The notes: generated by a model not told the origin, from the sequence alone. 43,305 bases of DNA from Patescibacteria group bacterium (GCA_018812905.1 JAHJCN010000034.1:1-43305), one strand, 5' to 3'. Counted from the stretch's first letter, positions 14,814 through 23,396 are shown. Program-made: numbers and translations.

Positions 14814-17183
14814 ATGAGCGAAACAAAGATGTCGGAGGTATTGGTGCATGGAGTTGATGCTGAACCAGCCAGAGAAAAAGAAGCGGTCAGACGCGTGTCA
14901 AGAATCTTTTTGACTCGATCAAAGTCCGCCGATAAAATCATCAAAGAAATTTTGGCGGGAAAAAATCCCGCAGATATTAAATTTATCACGGCAAAATGGA
15001 TTGAAAAAGATGAGGGTAGTGAAAACCCGCGTCAACTAATGCCGGCAGGTGGAAAAATAAAGCCGGATGAGACAGCCGAGGCGGCGGCCATTAGAGAAGC
15101 TCTGGAAGAAACCCATCTGCGCGCGGCAGATGTTGAAGGATTGGGAAACATTCGTTATAGTTTTCATCATAAAAAATCAAATCAAGAATTAACCGTGGAC
15201 GAAACGCTTTTTATCGGAAAAATCTTGCCTTCGGATGTGGCTTATCCGCTTGACCCAAAGGAAGATAAAATCGCGGGTTTCCACGATCTTGATGTGGATG
15301 AATTGGCTAAGCTTTTTGAAAAAGGCCAAATCAACAAGGAAAGCGTTGATCACGCGCTACATTTGCTCGGGCATTTGAATGTGAAAGATTCAGAAGAAAA
15401 AAAAGATCCCAAAGAAGTGCAAATTGTTTTGGATAAATTTATTAAAAAAATGAGAGACAAAGAAATTGATAAAAAAAAGAGTATTTTTAAACATCTGCTT
15501 GGGTTAATGGTGCAAAATGATTTGTTGGTGCATGAGGGAGCTGAATATTGGCTTGAACAATTTAGCATTGCCGGGTATGATCAACAAGAAAATGAAGATT
15601 TTATTAGAAGGTTTTGGGAGTTTTTTGGTGAAGCAAAAGAAATTGTTCCCAGTAATAAAAAAGACGCGAGTTTAAAGCAAAACCTTCTTTGCCGCGCGGT
15701 TGATTTAAGTAATTTTGAGGAGGAGATAGAAAGCGCGAACAAATTGGGTTCAAATATTGAAGCAACCATTCGGTCCATTTACGCGCTTTTGGAGGCCAAA
15801 TATTATAGCGAACATTATTTGCAGATAATGGCTGAAAACGAGAAGATGAAAGGGTTTGTGGGTGGACTCACGCGATTTTCTGAAGCAATTTCAAGCGGAG
15901 GCGAAACTCTAGAACAAAAATTTCTCAATTTAGGCAAAGCAAAAGATAAGGCGGAGGAGCAAGACAAGATAGTTAAAAGTTTTTTGTACGAATTTGGTTT
16001 GGACAATGAGCTTGTTGGCGAGACGCTAGACGCCACTGACTCCTTTCTTTTTGAGATGCATCAAGATGCTACCAAGCACGAGAGAGAAAAAAGTAAGGAG
16101 GAGGGGATTAAATTCACTTTTGACGATCAACTGGAGGAAGTGAAGGGGGGAGACGTTTTTAGCTTGTTGGAAAAAGCCTTTCCGTCCGGGAAGGATGCCA
16201 CATGGAAAAAGAAATTGGAACAGGTTGGTTTTAAAAACGAAGAAGAAAAACATAAATATCTCCGTACTGTTGTTTATGAAGCCAGACGCAAGCTGGCTCT
16301 TTTGTATGTTTTTAAAGATGCGATAAAATATTATGAAGGGATGAAGGATTATCGGTCCGGTGAGTTGGCTCAGAAAAGGATTTGGGGAAAAGTTTACGAA
16401 GCGCCGTTAAAGTATCTTGCAACCGAAAAAAAATATGAAAACCATGTTTTGAAAGATGTTGCGGAAAAAATTTCTGATGAAGGAGAGGGAAGTCCGGCTG
16501 TGAGAATAATTTCAAATAAATATTATTGCACGATGGAGACCGCGCCGATGAAAGAGCTTAATTCTTTTTTGCGAAAGAAGATTGTGCGTGGAATTGATAA
16601 TGATAGCGAAATTAAAGATTTGTATAGGCGTTCGATCGTTTTGCATAGCGGCAAGGATGACGAAGCGGATGCCAGATTGTATACAAGGGACAGTCAGCCA
16701 ATTGAGCACATGGATAGAATAAAAGGAAAGGGCGGAAAATCGGTAGGAGCGTTTAATGAAATAAGGGCGGTAAAAGATGTGATGGAAGATATTTTATCTC
16801 AAGGAGAAGATGTGGAAATTGTATATTATGATCCGACCCCGCGGGTGGGTCAAAAATTTGCGAGCAAAGGCGCGGGTGGAGGAAGCAAGATCAGGATGTG
16901 TAAGTTTTATGTAAAATTTGGCGACGAGCAAAGCCGGACGCATTACGAAGAGGTGCAAGTATATTTGCCGAGCGTGGATGAACAGGGCAACGTCAAACAT
17001 GCTTCATATTATCACGCGGAGAAAAAACTTGATGATGATACATATAAGCTTAATAGGCTTTTTGATACGAAAACCATGCACTCATTCGTGGATTTGCTGT
17101 ATCCGCCGGGGGTATATGGCCATGCGGTTAGAGAATTGTTCGGTTCGGCGACAAAAGAAAAAAAGAAAAAGAAGAAGTGGTAG
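14814..17183 (+). CDS. Nudix-domain protein with a long uncharacterised C-terminal region
   Basis: This 789-residue protein begins with a Nudix hydrolase domain (about 25-175). The Nudix box is at 80-102 in the GX5EX7REUXEEXGU pattern: G80, E86, R94-E95, E98-E99, with H101 in place of the usual glycine. All metal-binding glutamates are present, so hydrolysis of a nucleoside-diphosphate-linked substrate is plausible. The remaining approximately 600 residues match no family I know: they are charged and mostly helical to about 580, then mixed alpha/beta (about 580-760), ending in a lysine run (KEKKKKKKW). A second ATG (14829) is also possible. It lies nine bases after recG. Confidence 0.8.
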   Translation: MSETKMSEVLVHGVDAEPAREKEAVRRVSRIFLTRSKSADKIIKEILAGKNPADIKFITAKWIEKDEGSENPRQLMPAGGKIKPDETAEAAAIREALEETHLRAADVEGLGNIRYSFHHKKSNQELTVDETLFIGKILPSDVAYPLDPKEDKIAGFHDLDVDELAKLFEKGQINKESVDHALHLLGHLNVKDSEEKKDPKEVQIVLDKFIKKMRDKEIDKKKSIFKHLLGLMVQNDLLVHEGAEYWLEQFSIAGYDQQENEDFIRRFWEFFGEAKEIVPSNKKDASLKQNLLCRAVDLSNFEEEIESANKLGSNIEATIRSIYALLEAKYYSEHYLQIMAENEKMKGFVGGLTRFSEAISSGGETLEQKFLNLGKAKDKAEEQDKIVKSFLYEFGLDNELVGETLDATDSFLFEMHQDATKHEREKSKEEGIKFTFDDQLEEVKGGDVFSLLEKAFPSGKDATWKKKLEQVGFKNEEEKHKYLRTVVYEARRKLALLYVFKDAIKYYEGMKDYRSGELAQKRIWGKVYEAPLKYLATEKKYENHVLKDVAEKISDEGEGSPAVRIISNKYYCTMETAPMKELNSFLRKKIVRGIDNDSEIKDLYRRSIVLHSGKDDEADARLYTRDSQPIEHMDRIKGKGGKSVGAFNEIRAVKDVMEDILSQGEDVEIVYYDPTPRVGQKFASKGAGGGSKIRMCKFYVKFGDEQSRTHYEEVQVYLPSVDEQGNVKHASYYHAEKKLDDDTYKLNRLFDTKTMHSFVDLLYPPGVYGHAVRELFGSATKEKKKKKKW

Positions 17184-17209
17184 AGAAAACAGGATAGAGA
17201 ACAAGGGGG

Positions 17210-17235
17210 GGGCGCTGCGGCAGGCGTCCTTTTTT
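17210..17235 (+). terminator. Probable terminator after the Nudix-fusion gene
   Basis: GGGCGC (17210-17215) pairs with GCGTCC (17224-17229, one G-T pair) across an eight-base loop and is followed directly by TTTTTT. Confidence 0.6.
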
Positions 17236-17275
17236 GGTATTGATATTTTTGAAGTGCGGGGAGGATGTCGTTATT

Positions 17276-17357
17276 GTCATTGCGAGGAGCCCGCGAAGGT
17301 GACGAAGCAATCTCTTCGTCAATGGGATTGTTTCGTCGCTCCGCTCCTCGCAATGAC
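17276..17357. repeat. R1 palindromic repeat, full copy between convergent genes
   Basis: Ends are GTCATTGCGAGGAG and CTCCTCGCAATGAC, with inner GACGAAGCAATC and GATTGTTTCGTC, so the whole 82-bp unit is an imperfect palindrome. A right-end fragment (CTTCCTCGCAATGACA) recurs immediately after at about 17373-17387, next to the radA stop codon. Confidence 0.9.
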
Positions 17358-17390
17358 AAGCTTATTTAACTCTTCCTCGCAATGACAGGC

Positions 17391-18833
17391 CTACTTAATA
17401 ATTTTTTCCACAACCTCTTGCACGTTTTTTATTGAAGCGATTTTTAAACCGGGGATTTTAGGCAAATCCGGATGGTGGGGGACAACTGCGAAATCAAATC
17501 CCATTTTTTTAATTTCTTCCAATCGTTTTTTTATTTGTGGCACCGCGCGAACTTCTCCGCTCAAACCCACCTCGCCAAAAGCGGCAAGATTTTTTGGAAT
17601 CTCTTTGTTTTTTGTGGCCGATGCAATGGCCAAGACCACAGCCAAGTCCGCGGCCGGTTCTTCGGCTGTGAGTCCGCCGATTACATTAAGAAAAATATCG
17701 TAAGTATCCAATGGTAAGCCGGCGCGTTTGCTCAAAACAGCTGATAACATTTGCAAACGGTTGGTGTCAAAACCGGAAACTTTGCGCTGGGGAAAACCAA
17801 AGGCGGTTTTTGTCACCAAGGCTTGGATTTCCATGAGGAGCGGGCGAGTGCCTTCCATTAAACATGTTACGGCCGAACCCGGCACGTTTTCCGGACGGCC
17901 GGCGAGCATCGCGGCGGATGGATTTTTTACTTCAACGAGTCCGTTTTCATCCATGGAAAAAATTCCAACTTCATCGGTGGAGCCAAAACGGTTTTTGGCC
18001 GCGCGAAGGACGCGAAATTGGTGGAAGCGATCGCCTTCCAGATAGAGCACGGTATCAACCAAATGCTCCAAAGTTTTTGGGCCGGCCACATTGCCTTCTT
18101 TGGTCACTTGGCCAATGAGAATGATAATCGTGCCTGAAGATTTGGCTGTTTCCATCAGCTTCACGGTGCAGACGCGCACTTGGCTCACACCACCGGCTTC
18201 TCCTTCAACTTCGTCGGAGTGGATGGTTTGAATGGAGTCGATGACGGCTATTCTATTGTCATTGCGAGGAGCCTGCGAAGGCGACGAAGCAATCCCACTG
18301 TTTGGTATTGTAGGCGAAGAGATTGCTTCGTCGCTACGCTCCTCGCAATGACAAGCGCGAATCGTCGCGATAATACTCTCCACCCCAGTCGCATTTCCAA
18401 TCCGCAACGTATCCGATTTTATTTTTAATCTCTCCGCCCGCAATTTTATTTGCTCCACGGATTCTTCTCCGGAAATATATATGGTATTTGGAATGATGGA
18501 TGCGATTTGGGCGGCCAGCGTGGATTTGCCGATGCCCGGTTCACCGCCTAAAAGAACAAGAGAGCCCGGAACAAGGCCCCCTCCCAAAACTCTGTCCAAT
18601 TCTTCAATTCCAGTTTTTATCCTCGCGACATTTTTTCCTTCTATTTCCTTGAGTGTATTTGTTTTTACCGCGGGGTATTCATTTTCTTCTGATTTTTGAT
18701 TTTTTTCTCTGTCGCTTCCGGCGGTGGATTTTTCAATCGTGCCCCATTTCCCGCATTCTAAACACCTGCCCGTCCATTTTGTGAATTGAGCATCGCAGTT
18801 GGAACAAATGAAGATTAAACTATTATTTTTCAT
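17391..18833 (-). CDS. radA: DNA repair protein RadA (Sms)
   Basis: This 480-residue RecA-like ATPase promotes branch migration and processing of recombination intermediates. The N-terminal C4 zinc finger is C10, C13, C24, C27. The Walker A GEPGIGKS is at 97-104, SGEES at 121-125 and the RadA-specific KNRFG at 280-284. A Lon-protease-like C-terminal domain follows to 480. Between IIATIRA (154-160) and RIAVIDSIQT (194-203) there are 33 extra residues encoded by a complete R1 palindrome, in frame, placed just before the Walker B strand. It is the last gene of the minus-strand run that starts with clpC. Confidence 0.96.
   Translation of the reverse strand: MKNNSLIFICSNCDAQFTKWTGRCLECGKWGTIEKSTAGSDREKNQKSEENEYPAVKTNTLKEIEGKNVARIKTGIEELDRVLGGGLVPGSLVLLGGEPGIGKSTLAAQIASIIPNTIYISGEESVEQIKLRAERLKIKSDTLRIGNATGVESIIATIRACHCEERSDEAISSPTIPNSGIASSPSQAPRNDNRIAVIDSIQTIHSDEVEGEAGGVSQVRVCTVKLMETAKSSGTIIILIGQVTKEGNVAGPKTLEHLVDTVLYLEGDRFHQFRVLRAAKNRFGSTDEVGIFSMDENGLVEVKNPSAAMLAGRPENVPGSAVTCLMEGTRPLLMEIQALVTKTAFGFPQRKVSGFDTNRLQMLSAVLSKRAGLPLDTYDIFLNVIGGLTAEEPAADLAVVLAIASATKNKEIPKNLAAFGEVGLSGEVRAVPQIKKRLEEIKKMGFDFAVVPHHPDLPKIPGLKIASIKNVQEVVEKIIK
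18258..18352. repeat. R1 palindromic repeat inside radA
   Basis: A complete GTCATTGCGAGGAG...CTCCTCGCAATGAC unit, 95 bases (99 with the flanking TT/AA), is translated on the minus strand as 33 residues starting CHCEERSDEAIS and ending APRNDN. Confidence 0.92.
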
Positions 18834-18881
18834 ACGGAGAAAATTTTTTCCAACAGTTATAATGTCATCTGTTATTAAATG

Positions 18882-20369
18882 TCATTCGGCCGAAGGAAAC
18901 GTTTTTATACACGCACCGGTATTTGGATAATCTGCTGAGGTAAAATGAGCTGTGGTATTAAGACCTATTTTTTCCCATATAAATCGTCGAGGATCGGCGT
19001 GGCTTGCTCCTTTTACTTGGCAATGGCCTATGACGTGTGTATCATCAAATCTTACCGATGTCCTTTGAGTAATTTGTTGAATTAATGTTTTAAGCGCATC
19101 GTATTGTTCGTTTGTATAATTGGAGCATGTTTTAAAAGTTGGGCTGGCCGGATTTGAAGAACAGCCTGCTGGGGTTGCTAGATCAATACCAATAGCTCTA
19201 ACGTTGGCGGCTTCAGCGTGATTCGTGATATATTCTTCCCCTGCGACTTGGTAGATTTTTCCTTCCCGATCAATAATATATTGAGCCAAAATTTGATAAC
19301 CTAATTTTCTTGTTGTTCCAATCCATGCTCCGATAGTCTGATCGGGAGAACGTGCGCCCTCGTGAATTACGACAGTATCTATTTTGTTTAAAGCACGTTT
19401 GCTTTTTTCGCTGATTATACAATCCCATGCTCCAAAATATTTATTATCCCCCGTTGCGTAAATTGATTTTGGTTCGGCAGGTGTTGTCCCGGCGCAATCA
19501 ACATCTTTGCCGGTTTCTGCTCCAGCACCTAATCCCGTATCTCCAAATGGTATGGAGAGAGATTCTGTAGCAATATATTTCACCCTCAAAGCCGTAAAAC
19601 TCACCAGCGCCGGATTGATAGTGTACATGATTGCGTATGACCCCCAAAGAATCATCAAACCCAAGAGAATTTGTCCAATACGTTTGTAGCCTGCTGTTTT
19701 TCCTTCGCCTCCGCCAGAAAGAATAATCCGTACTCCTTGAACGATAATCATTATCACCGCGATAATGCTGGCCATGGCCACTCCGAATTTATACATGGCG
19801 GCGATATATTGGCCGAGCCAGGGAATGTAGAGGTATCCTTGTTCATCCACCGCGGATTCAAGCTTCGTAAAATCTAGGCCTGGAATTTTGATGGCCAATT
19901 TGTCGGAAATATCTTCGGTGATGTTGGTTACTTCAATTTTTGAGGCGGCAGTTGGGTTTAAAAGAAAATTTATCGCTTTACTAAGGGGCGACGCCACATC
20001 AGTTGGTGGAATGGCAAAAAAAATGTCTTCTTTGTTTGTTGCCACACAGTAATCTAATTTATATGTCGCGTCAAAACCATTTATACAACGCCATTCTCCG
20101 CCGTGAGCCGGCGCGTCGTATCTATTAAAACAATCTTCAGAATTTGAAATTCCCAATTCATCACAGTCACAATACCATTCATTATTTCCGGACGCGTCCT
20201 TTTTGCTGCTTTCTTCGCAGTCTTCAGACAAACATTGATCATTGTTTTGGCATTTGTCCCCAATTTTTAAAGTTGCTTCCGCGGAGACAAATCCGGATGG
20301 AAGAAGCAGGAAAAATAAAAAAAATAAAAGATAACTTGTGGCGACAGCTTTCATTTTATTTTTTTGCAT
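18882..20369 (-). CDS. Exported Cys-rich protein with T4SS-pilin-like membrane pair and zinc N-acetylmuramoyl-L-alanine amidase domain
   Basis: This 495-residue protein has a signal sequence (hydrophobic 11-29, possible cleavage after VSA30). A Cys-rich module with eight cysteines follows (40-108). Two hydrophobic helices (about 193-217 and 230-256) separated by a short Gly-rich, basic loop (SGGGEGKTAGYKR) resemble VirB2/TrbC-type pilin subunits found in Patescibacteria. The C-terminus is an Amidase_2/PGRP domain (about 328-470) with the AmpD-like zinc set H336 (VVIHEG), H449 (IGHC) and D459 (HADP), so it should cut peptidoglycan stem peptides. It follows the DsbA-like gene by five bases; that enzyme could form its disulfides. 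Individual domains are confident; the combined role is inferred. Confidence 0.85.
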   Translation of the reverse strand: MQKNKMKAVATSYLLFFLFFLLLPSGFVSAEATLKIGDKCQNNDQCLSEDCEESSKKDASGNNEWYCDCDELGISNSEDCFNRYDAPAHGGEWRCINGFDATYKLDYCVATNKEDIFFAIPPTDVASPLSKAINFLLNPTAASKIEVTNITEDISDKLAIKIPGLDFTKLESAVDEQGYLYIPWLGQYIAAMYKFGVAMASIIAVIMIIVQGVRIILSGGGEGKTAGYKRIGQILLGLMILWGSYAIMYTINPALVSFTALRVKYIATESLSIPFGDTGLGAGAETGKDVDCAGTTPAEPKSIYATGDNKYFGAWDCIISEKSKRALNKIDTVVIHEGARSPDQTIGAWIGTTRKLGYQILAQYIIDREGKIYQVAGEEYITNHAEAANVRAIGIDLATPAGCSSNPASPTFKTCSNYTNEQYDALKTLIQQITQRTSVRFDDTHVIGHCQVKGASHADPRRFIWEKIGLNTTAHFTSADYPNTGACIKTFPSAE

Positions 20370-20374
20370 ATTAA

Positions 20375-21034
20375 TTATTCTACAAATTTATCCAACATTT
20401 TTTTCAAATCCACGCCTTCATCCAAATTTATTTTTTTATTGTTTACAAAAACCGATGGCAAGGATTTAATGCCAAGAGATTGCGCCAAAAGCATGGAAGT
20501 GTCGGCCTTGGATTGGGCGTCCGGTGTGTTGGCGCATTGCCATAGAGCATCGGCGTTAAGCCCGGCATCTTGCGCTACTTTTTTTATTTGCGTTTCATTA
20601 AAAGACATTTTTTCGCGCATGGCCGTTTCAATGAATTTGAACTGCTCGCCGTCGCCCTGCAGAGACGCGCAATAGACCGAGGCTCCGGCCAGTTTGTTGG
20701 TTTGAAAAAAATAATGTGGGATGGCGGTGTCTTTCCAAATCAATCTTGCGTTTGAAGGATTTTGTTTAACAAAATCGCTGATTAGCAAATGCGTGGCGCG
20801 ACATTCACGGCAATCCAAACTGCAGAATTCCACAATGGTAATCGGAGCGCCAGGGTTTCCAAACACGGCATCGCTTTCGTCAATGGGAATGTCGTAGGAT
20901 ACCGCGCTTATTATTGGTTCTTTGCTGGGATGAGTGGTAATATTTTGGAATTTATTGAATTGAGATATGAAAACCAGCAAAAGAATCGCCACGATCAGAG
21001 TAAAAAGGCCTATGAATTTTTTTTCTTTTGACAT
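20375..21034 (-). CDS. DsbA-like membrane-anchored thiol-disulfide oxidoreductase
   Basis: This 219-residue protein has an N-terminal signal anchor (7-24) and an extracytoplasmic thioredoxin-fold domain of the DsbA/DSBA-like thioredoxin_4 type. The redox motif is C75-R-E-C78, preceded by an extra C71 (VEFCSLDCREC). The cis-proline loop is KSLPSVFVN near 195. It probably oxidises or isomerises disulfides in exported proteins; the Cys-rich amidase fusion five bases downstream is the obvious client. A TATAAC nine bases before the ATG suggests a leaderless transcript. Confidence 0.9.
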   Translation of the reverse strand: MSKEKKFIGLFTLIVAILLLVFISQFNKFQNITTHPSKEPIISAVSYDIPIDESDAVFGNPGAPITIVEFCSLDCRECRATHLLISDFVKQNPSNARLIWKDTAIPHYFFQTNKLAGASVYCASLQGDGEQFKFIETAMREKMSFNETQIKKVAQDAGLNADALWQCANTPDAQSKADTSMLLAQSLGIKSLPSVFVNNKKINLDEGVDLKKMLDKFVE

Positions 21035-21043
21035 AGTTATACT

Positions 21044-21049
21044 GTTATA
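21044..21049 (-). promoter_or_regulatory. Candidate -10 of the dsbA-like gene, leaderless spacing
   Basis: TATAAC (minus strand, 21049-21044) ends nine bases before the ATG at 21034. No convincing -35 is visible. Confidence 0.4.
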
Positions 21050-21080
21050 TTTTTATTTACAGGGGGAACGATTGCGGTGG

Positions 21081-21115
21081 GATTGCTTCGTCGCCTCCGG
21101 CTCCTCGCAATGACA
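21081..21115. repeat. R1 half-repeat
   Basis: GATTGCTTCGTCGCC followed by GGCTCCTCGCAATGAC is the right half of R1, abutting the stop codon of the propeller-like gene. Confidence 0.85.
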
Positions 21116-21116
21116 G

Positions 21117-22349
21117 TTAAATATTCACTTCAAACACTCCGCTCTGCGCGGAATCTGTAAAAAACAGTTTGTTGTTTTTTTGATCAAAGACCATTTCTTT
21201 TATACGATAATCTCCGCCCAGAGGAACACCTTGCTTGAGGCCGGTTCTGGCGTCAATGCGAAATAAATCATAATAGCTGTTGCTCACAACAGCCGGAGAA
21301 ATACCAGCGCCCTGTGGCATATCGCGCGGAACAGCGCAATAGACAACATCATCATCGGCAAAAGCGCATTTGTCGGCCCATGTGTTTAATTGCAGAGCTT
21401 GCCGACCGCTTCCGATTTGATCTCCGGAGGAATTAACAATCCATAATTCCGGTTTGAAATCACTGCGCGCGCTGTAAACACTGTAAATTAGTTTGTTGCC
21501 GGTGGGAGACCATGAAGGTTGGAAGCCCAAACCTTCAACAATAGTTGACTTAAAATTTTCATGATTTTGGCCCACAAACAAAACTTCCCGGCGATAACCG
21601 CTTTGAGCCTCGCCGGTTTGAGCAAAAGCCAGCACTTGGCGGTTTGGCGACCAGTCAACGATAACTTGATCGGCGTTGTTGCCCATCGGCTCAATTGTTT
21701 TGGTGCCGGTGCCATCGTCATTGGTGGTGATGAGCCAGCGGTTTTCCGGAGATAAGCCCATGCTTTTGGCGACAATTTGTCCTCCTTCCGGAGAAAAAGA
21801 AAACTCGCTCCAGTGCTTGGGTAAAGTTGTGGTTTGTTTTTGCAAATTAAAATTATACACCACCTTTGAGCCGTCCGGGTATTCCAACACGGCTTTGTCT
21901 TGGGTTTTTGCCCAGGTGACATTGGAAACATTGTAGAAAACTTGATCGGTGAGCGCCTGCGGTATCCCATCTGTTCCAATGCGATAGAATTTTCCATCGG
22001 CGGTATTGTGATAGCGCACAGAAGCGGAAGATTCGTTGAGGGATGGAAAAGCGGCGGATTCGGAGGTGAGTCGAGTGACAGGCGCGGGTTGCGCGTAGGA
22101 TGGTGTCGGAGGTTGTGGAATGACTCCGGCGGATGGCAGAGCTGGCGCGGTGGGAGGGGTTGGCTCTCCGGTTGGCGGTACGGCTTCGCCTGATGGAGGC
22201 AAAGCGCCTGGTGTGATGATTGGCCGGAGGCTCGGAATAATTTGGCTGATTGGCACTTTTTTGAAAAAAACAAAATAGATGCCAAGTCCGATAACAGCGG
22301 CCAGCAGCAAAAGGAGGGTGATTAGCAAAATACGTTTTAGGCCGGACAT
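21117..22349 (-). CDS. Membrane-anchored protein with beta-propeller-like repeats
   Basis: This 410-residue protein has an N-terminal membrane anchor (6-29), a Pro-rich linker (about 44-92) and an extracytoplasmic domain. That domain repeats strand-rich blades with TolB/PD40-like patterns: for example FSPEGGQIVAKS, WSPNRQVLAFAQ and WSPTGNKLIYSV, spaced about 50-60 residues apart. The W/F-SP-x-G motif is characteristic of these six- or seven-blade propellers. A scaffold or binding role at the cell surface is likely. It lies between the three-helix membrane protein and the dsbA-like gene. The 3' end abuts an R1 half-repeat. Confidence 0.8.
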   Translation of the reverse strand: MSGLKRILLITLLLLLAAVIGLGIYFVFFKKVPISQIIPSLRPIITPGALPPSGEAVPPTGEPTPPTAPALPSAGVIPQPPTPSYAQPAPVTRLTSESAAFPSLNESSASVRYHNTADGKFYRIGTDGIPQALTDQVFYNVSNVTWAKTQDKAVLEYPDGSKVVYNFNLQKQTTTLPKHWSEFSFSPEGGQIVAKSMGLSPENRWLITTNDDGTGTKTIEPMGNNADQVIVDWSPNRQVLAFAQTGEAQSGYRREVLFVGQNHENFKSTIVEGLGFQPSWSPTGNKLIYSVYSARSDFKPELWIVNSSGDQIGSGRQALQLNTWADKCAFADDDVVYCAVPRDMPQGAGISPAVVSNSYYDLFRIDARTGLKQGVPLGGDYRIKEMVFDQKNNKLFFTDSAQSGVFEVNI

Positions 22350-22351
22350 AG

Positions 22352-22384
22352 AAAATTTAAAATTTAAAAAACAAAATGAAAAAT
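22352..22384. repeat. R6 A/T-rich repeat
   Basis: AAAATTTAAAATTTAAAAAA and following A-rich units occupy the 37-base gap upstream of the propeller-like gene. Confidence 0.5.
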
Positions 22385-22386
22385 AT

Positions 22387-23313
22387 TTAAGCTGCTTCCA
22401 TCACCGGGCTCGTGGGTGCTTCTCCTATTCCGCCTCCCGCTCCTTCAACTCCGCCTATTTTTGGAGGAGCTCCGCCCTCTTCTCCTTCGCCGGCGCCAAG
22501 TTGCTGTTGCCTATTTACCGCGCTGGTGTATTGAAATGTGTCTTGGCTCATTCTTTGCTGAATTTCTTTGTTTCTTTCAGCTTTGCCCTTCCCTGTTATT
22601 CTTAAGTTTTCAGTCAATAATTTCAGAGCGCCTTTATTTTTTTTCAATTCTTTAAGAGCTTCAGTTTCCATCAGCAGAACGCCTACCGTATAACTTGGAA
22701 AGGCATTGATGATTGGAATAAATTCTATAACTACGGCGGCAATCAAGGGCCAAATTAGCATTTTAATTATTTGTCTTTTAAACCAAGTGCCTTCACCCCA
22801 GAGAAGGGCGAACATTACTGCGTCTAAAAAAATACTGATAATCGTGGAAATTGCCCCCGCGTCCAGAAATTCTTCTATTATGTTCCATCCATCAGTGACG
22901 AGCGATAAAATGATGGCAATAATAAAATATGTAAAGGCTCCACTTTTTATTCTTGCGTTAAGTTCTCGGCCGTATTTCTGGCCAGCCTGCTCGGCGCTAC
23001 CGGCAGCCATGTCTGTGGCATTTTGTTCAAAACTGATGCCCTGCTCATTCATCAATCTCTTTATCCTCATGTCTTCCTGAACTTGTTGCGTCATCTTTGC
23101 TTTTCTTTCCATCTGCCTTTGGCTATACATGTCTGTTTCGTTTTCTTCACCTTCGCCCTCATCCACCATCATAGGCGGAGCAACACCAAGACGGGCGTTC
23201 CAGCCGGTTGCCAGGGAAATTTGTTGCGTAGGAGCTTTGGGTGGTTGCGCGCCACCACTCATTGGCATGGGCGACCCTCCCACTGGTGTTGATTGTGGTG
23301 TTGCCTCCGGCAT
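22387..23313 (-). CDS. Multi-pass membrane protein, possible secretion or pilus accessory (uncharacterised)
   Basis: This 308-residue protein has a Pro/Met-rich disordered N-terminus (1-50), a charged helical segment (60-120, with RQMERKAKMTQQVQEDMRIK), three hydrophobic helices (about 126-141, 152-172 and 183-207) and a cytoplasmic-type basic helix followed by a Gly/Glu-rich tail (about 270-308). It has no enzyme motif. Its place between clpC and the propeller, DsbA-like and pilin-amidase genes, with short gaps, suggests a part in the same envelope system. That is inference from context. I do not recognise the family. Confidence 0.7.
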   Translation of the reverse strand: MPEATPQSTPVGGSPMPMSGGAQPPKAPTQQISLATGWNARLGVAPPMMVDEGEGEENETDMYSQRQMERKAKMTQQVQEDMRIKRLMNEQGISFEQNATDMAAGSAEQAGQKYGRELNARIKSGAFTYFIIAIILSLVTDGWNIIEEFLDAGAISTIISIFLDAVMFALLWGEGTWFKRQIIKMLIWPLIAAVVIEFIPIINAFPSYTVGVLLMETEALKELKKNKGALKLLTENLRITGKGKAERNKEIQQRMSQDTFQYTSAVNRQQQLGAGEGEEGGAPPKIGGVEGAGGGIGEAPTSPVMEAA

Positions 23314-23337
23314 AAAAATTAGGATGATAGTGAAAAG

Positions 23338-23384
23338 GGTTCCTCCCGACTAAATCGGGGCAGGTCGGATCCGTTCGGAATGAC
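23338..23384. repeat. R4 half-repeat with nested hairpin
   Basis: GGGTTCCTCCCGACT...CCGTTCGGAATGAC is the right half of an R4-type unit, containing a CCCGA/TCGGG hairpin. It fills the clpC-22387 gap; its outer end CGGAATGAC is complementary to the GTCATTCCG end in the rsh leader. Confidence 0.6.
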
Positions 23385-23396
23385 AATTTTGGACCA

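Noticed and set aside
17276-18352. Repeated palindromes as a CRISPR array
   Set aside because: Copies are far apart, differ in length, lack regular spacers, and no cas gene is nearby.
18258-18352. Frameshift or pseudogene in radA because of the insert
   Set aside because: The frame continues through the repeat and all motifs on both sides are intact.
21488-22285. 265-residue ORF in another frame within the propeller-like gene
   Set aside because: Composition is an out-of-frame shadow rich in Pro/Ser/Lys; the longer frame has a membrane anchor and propeller repeats.
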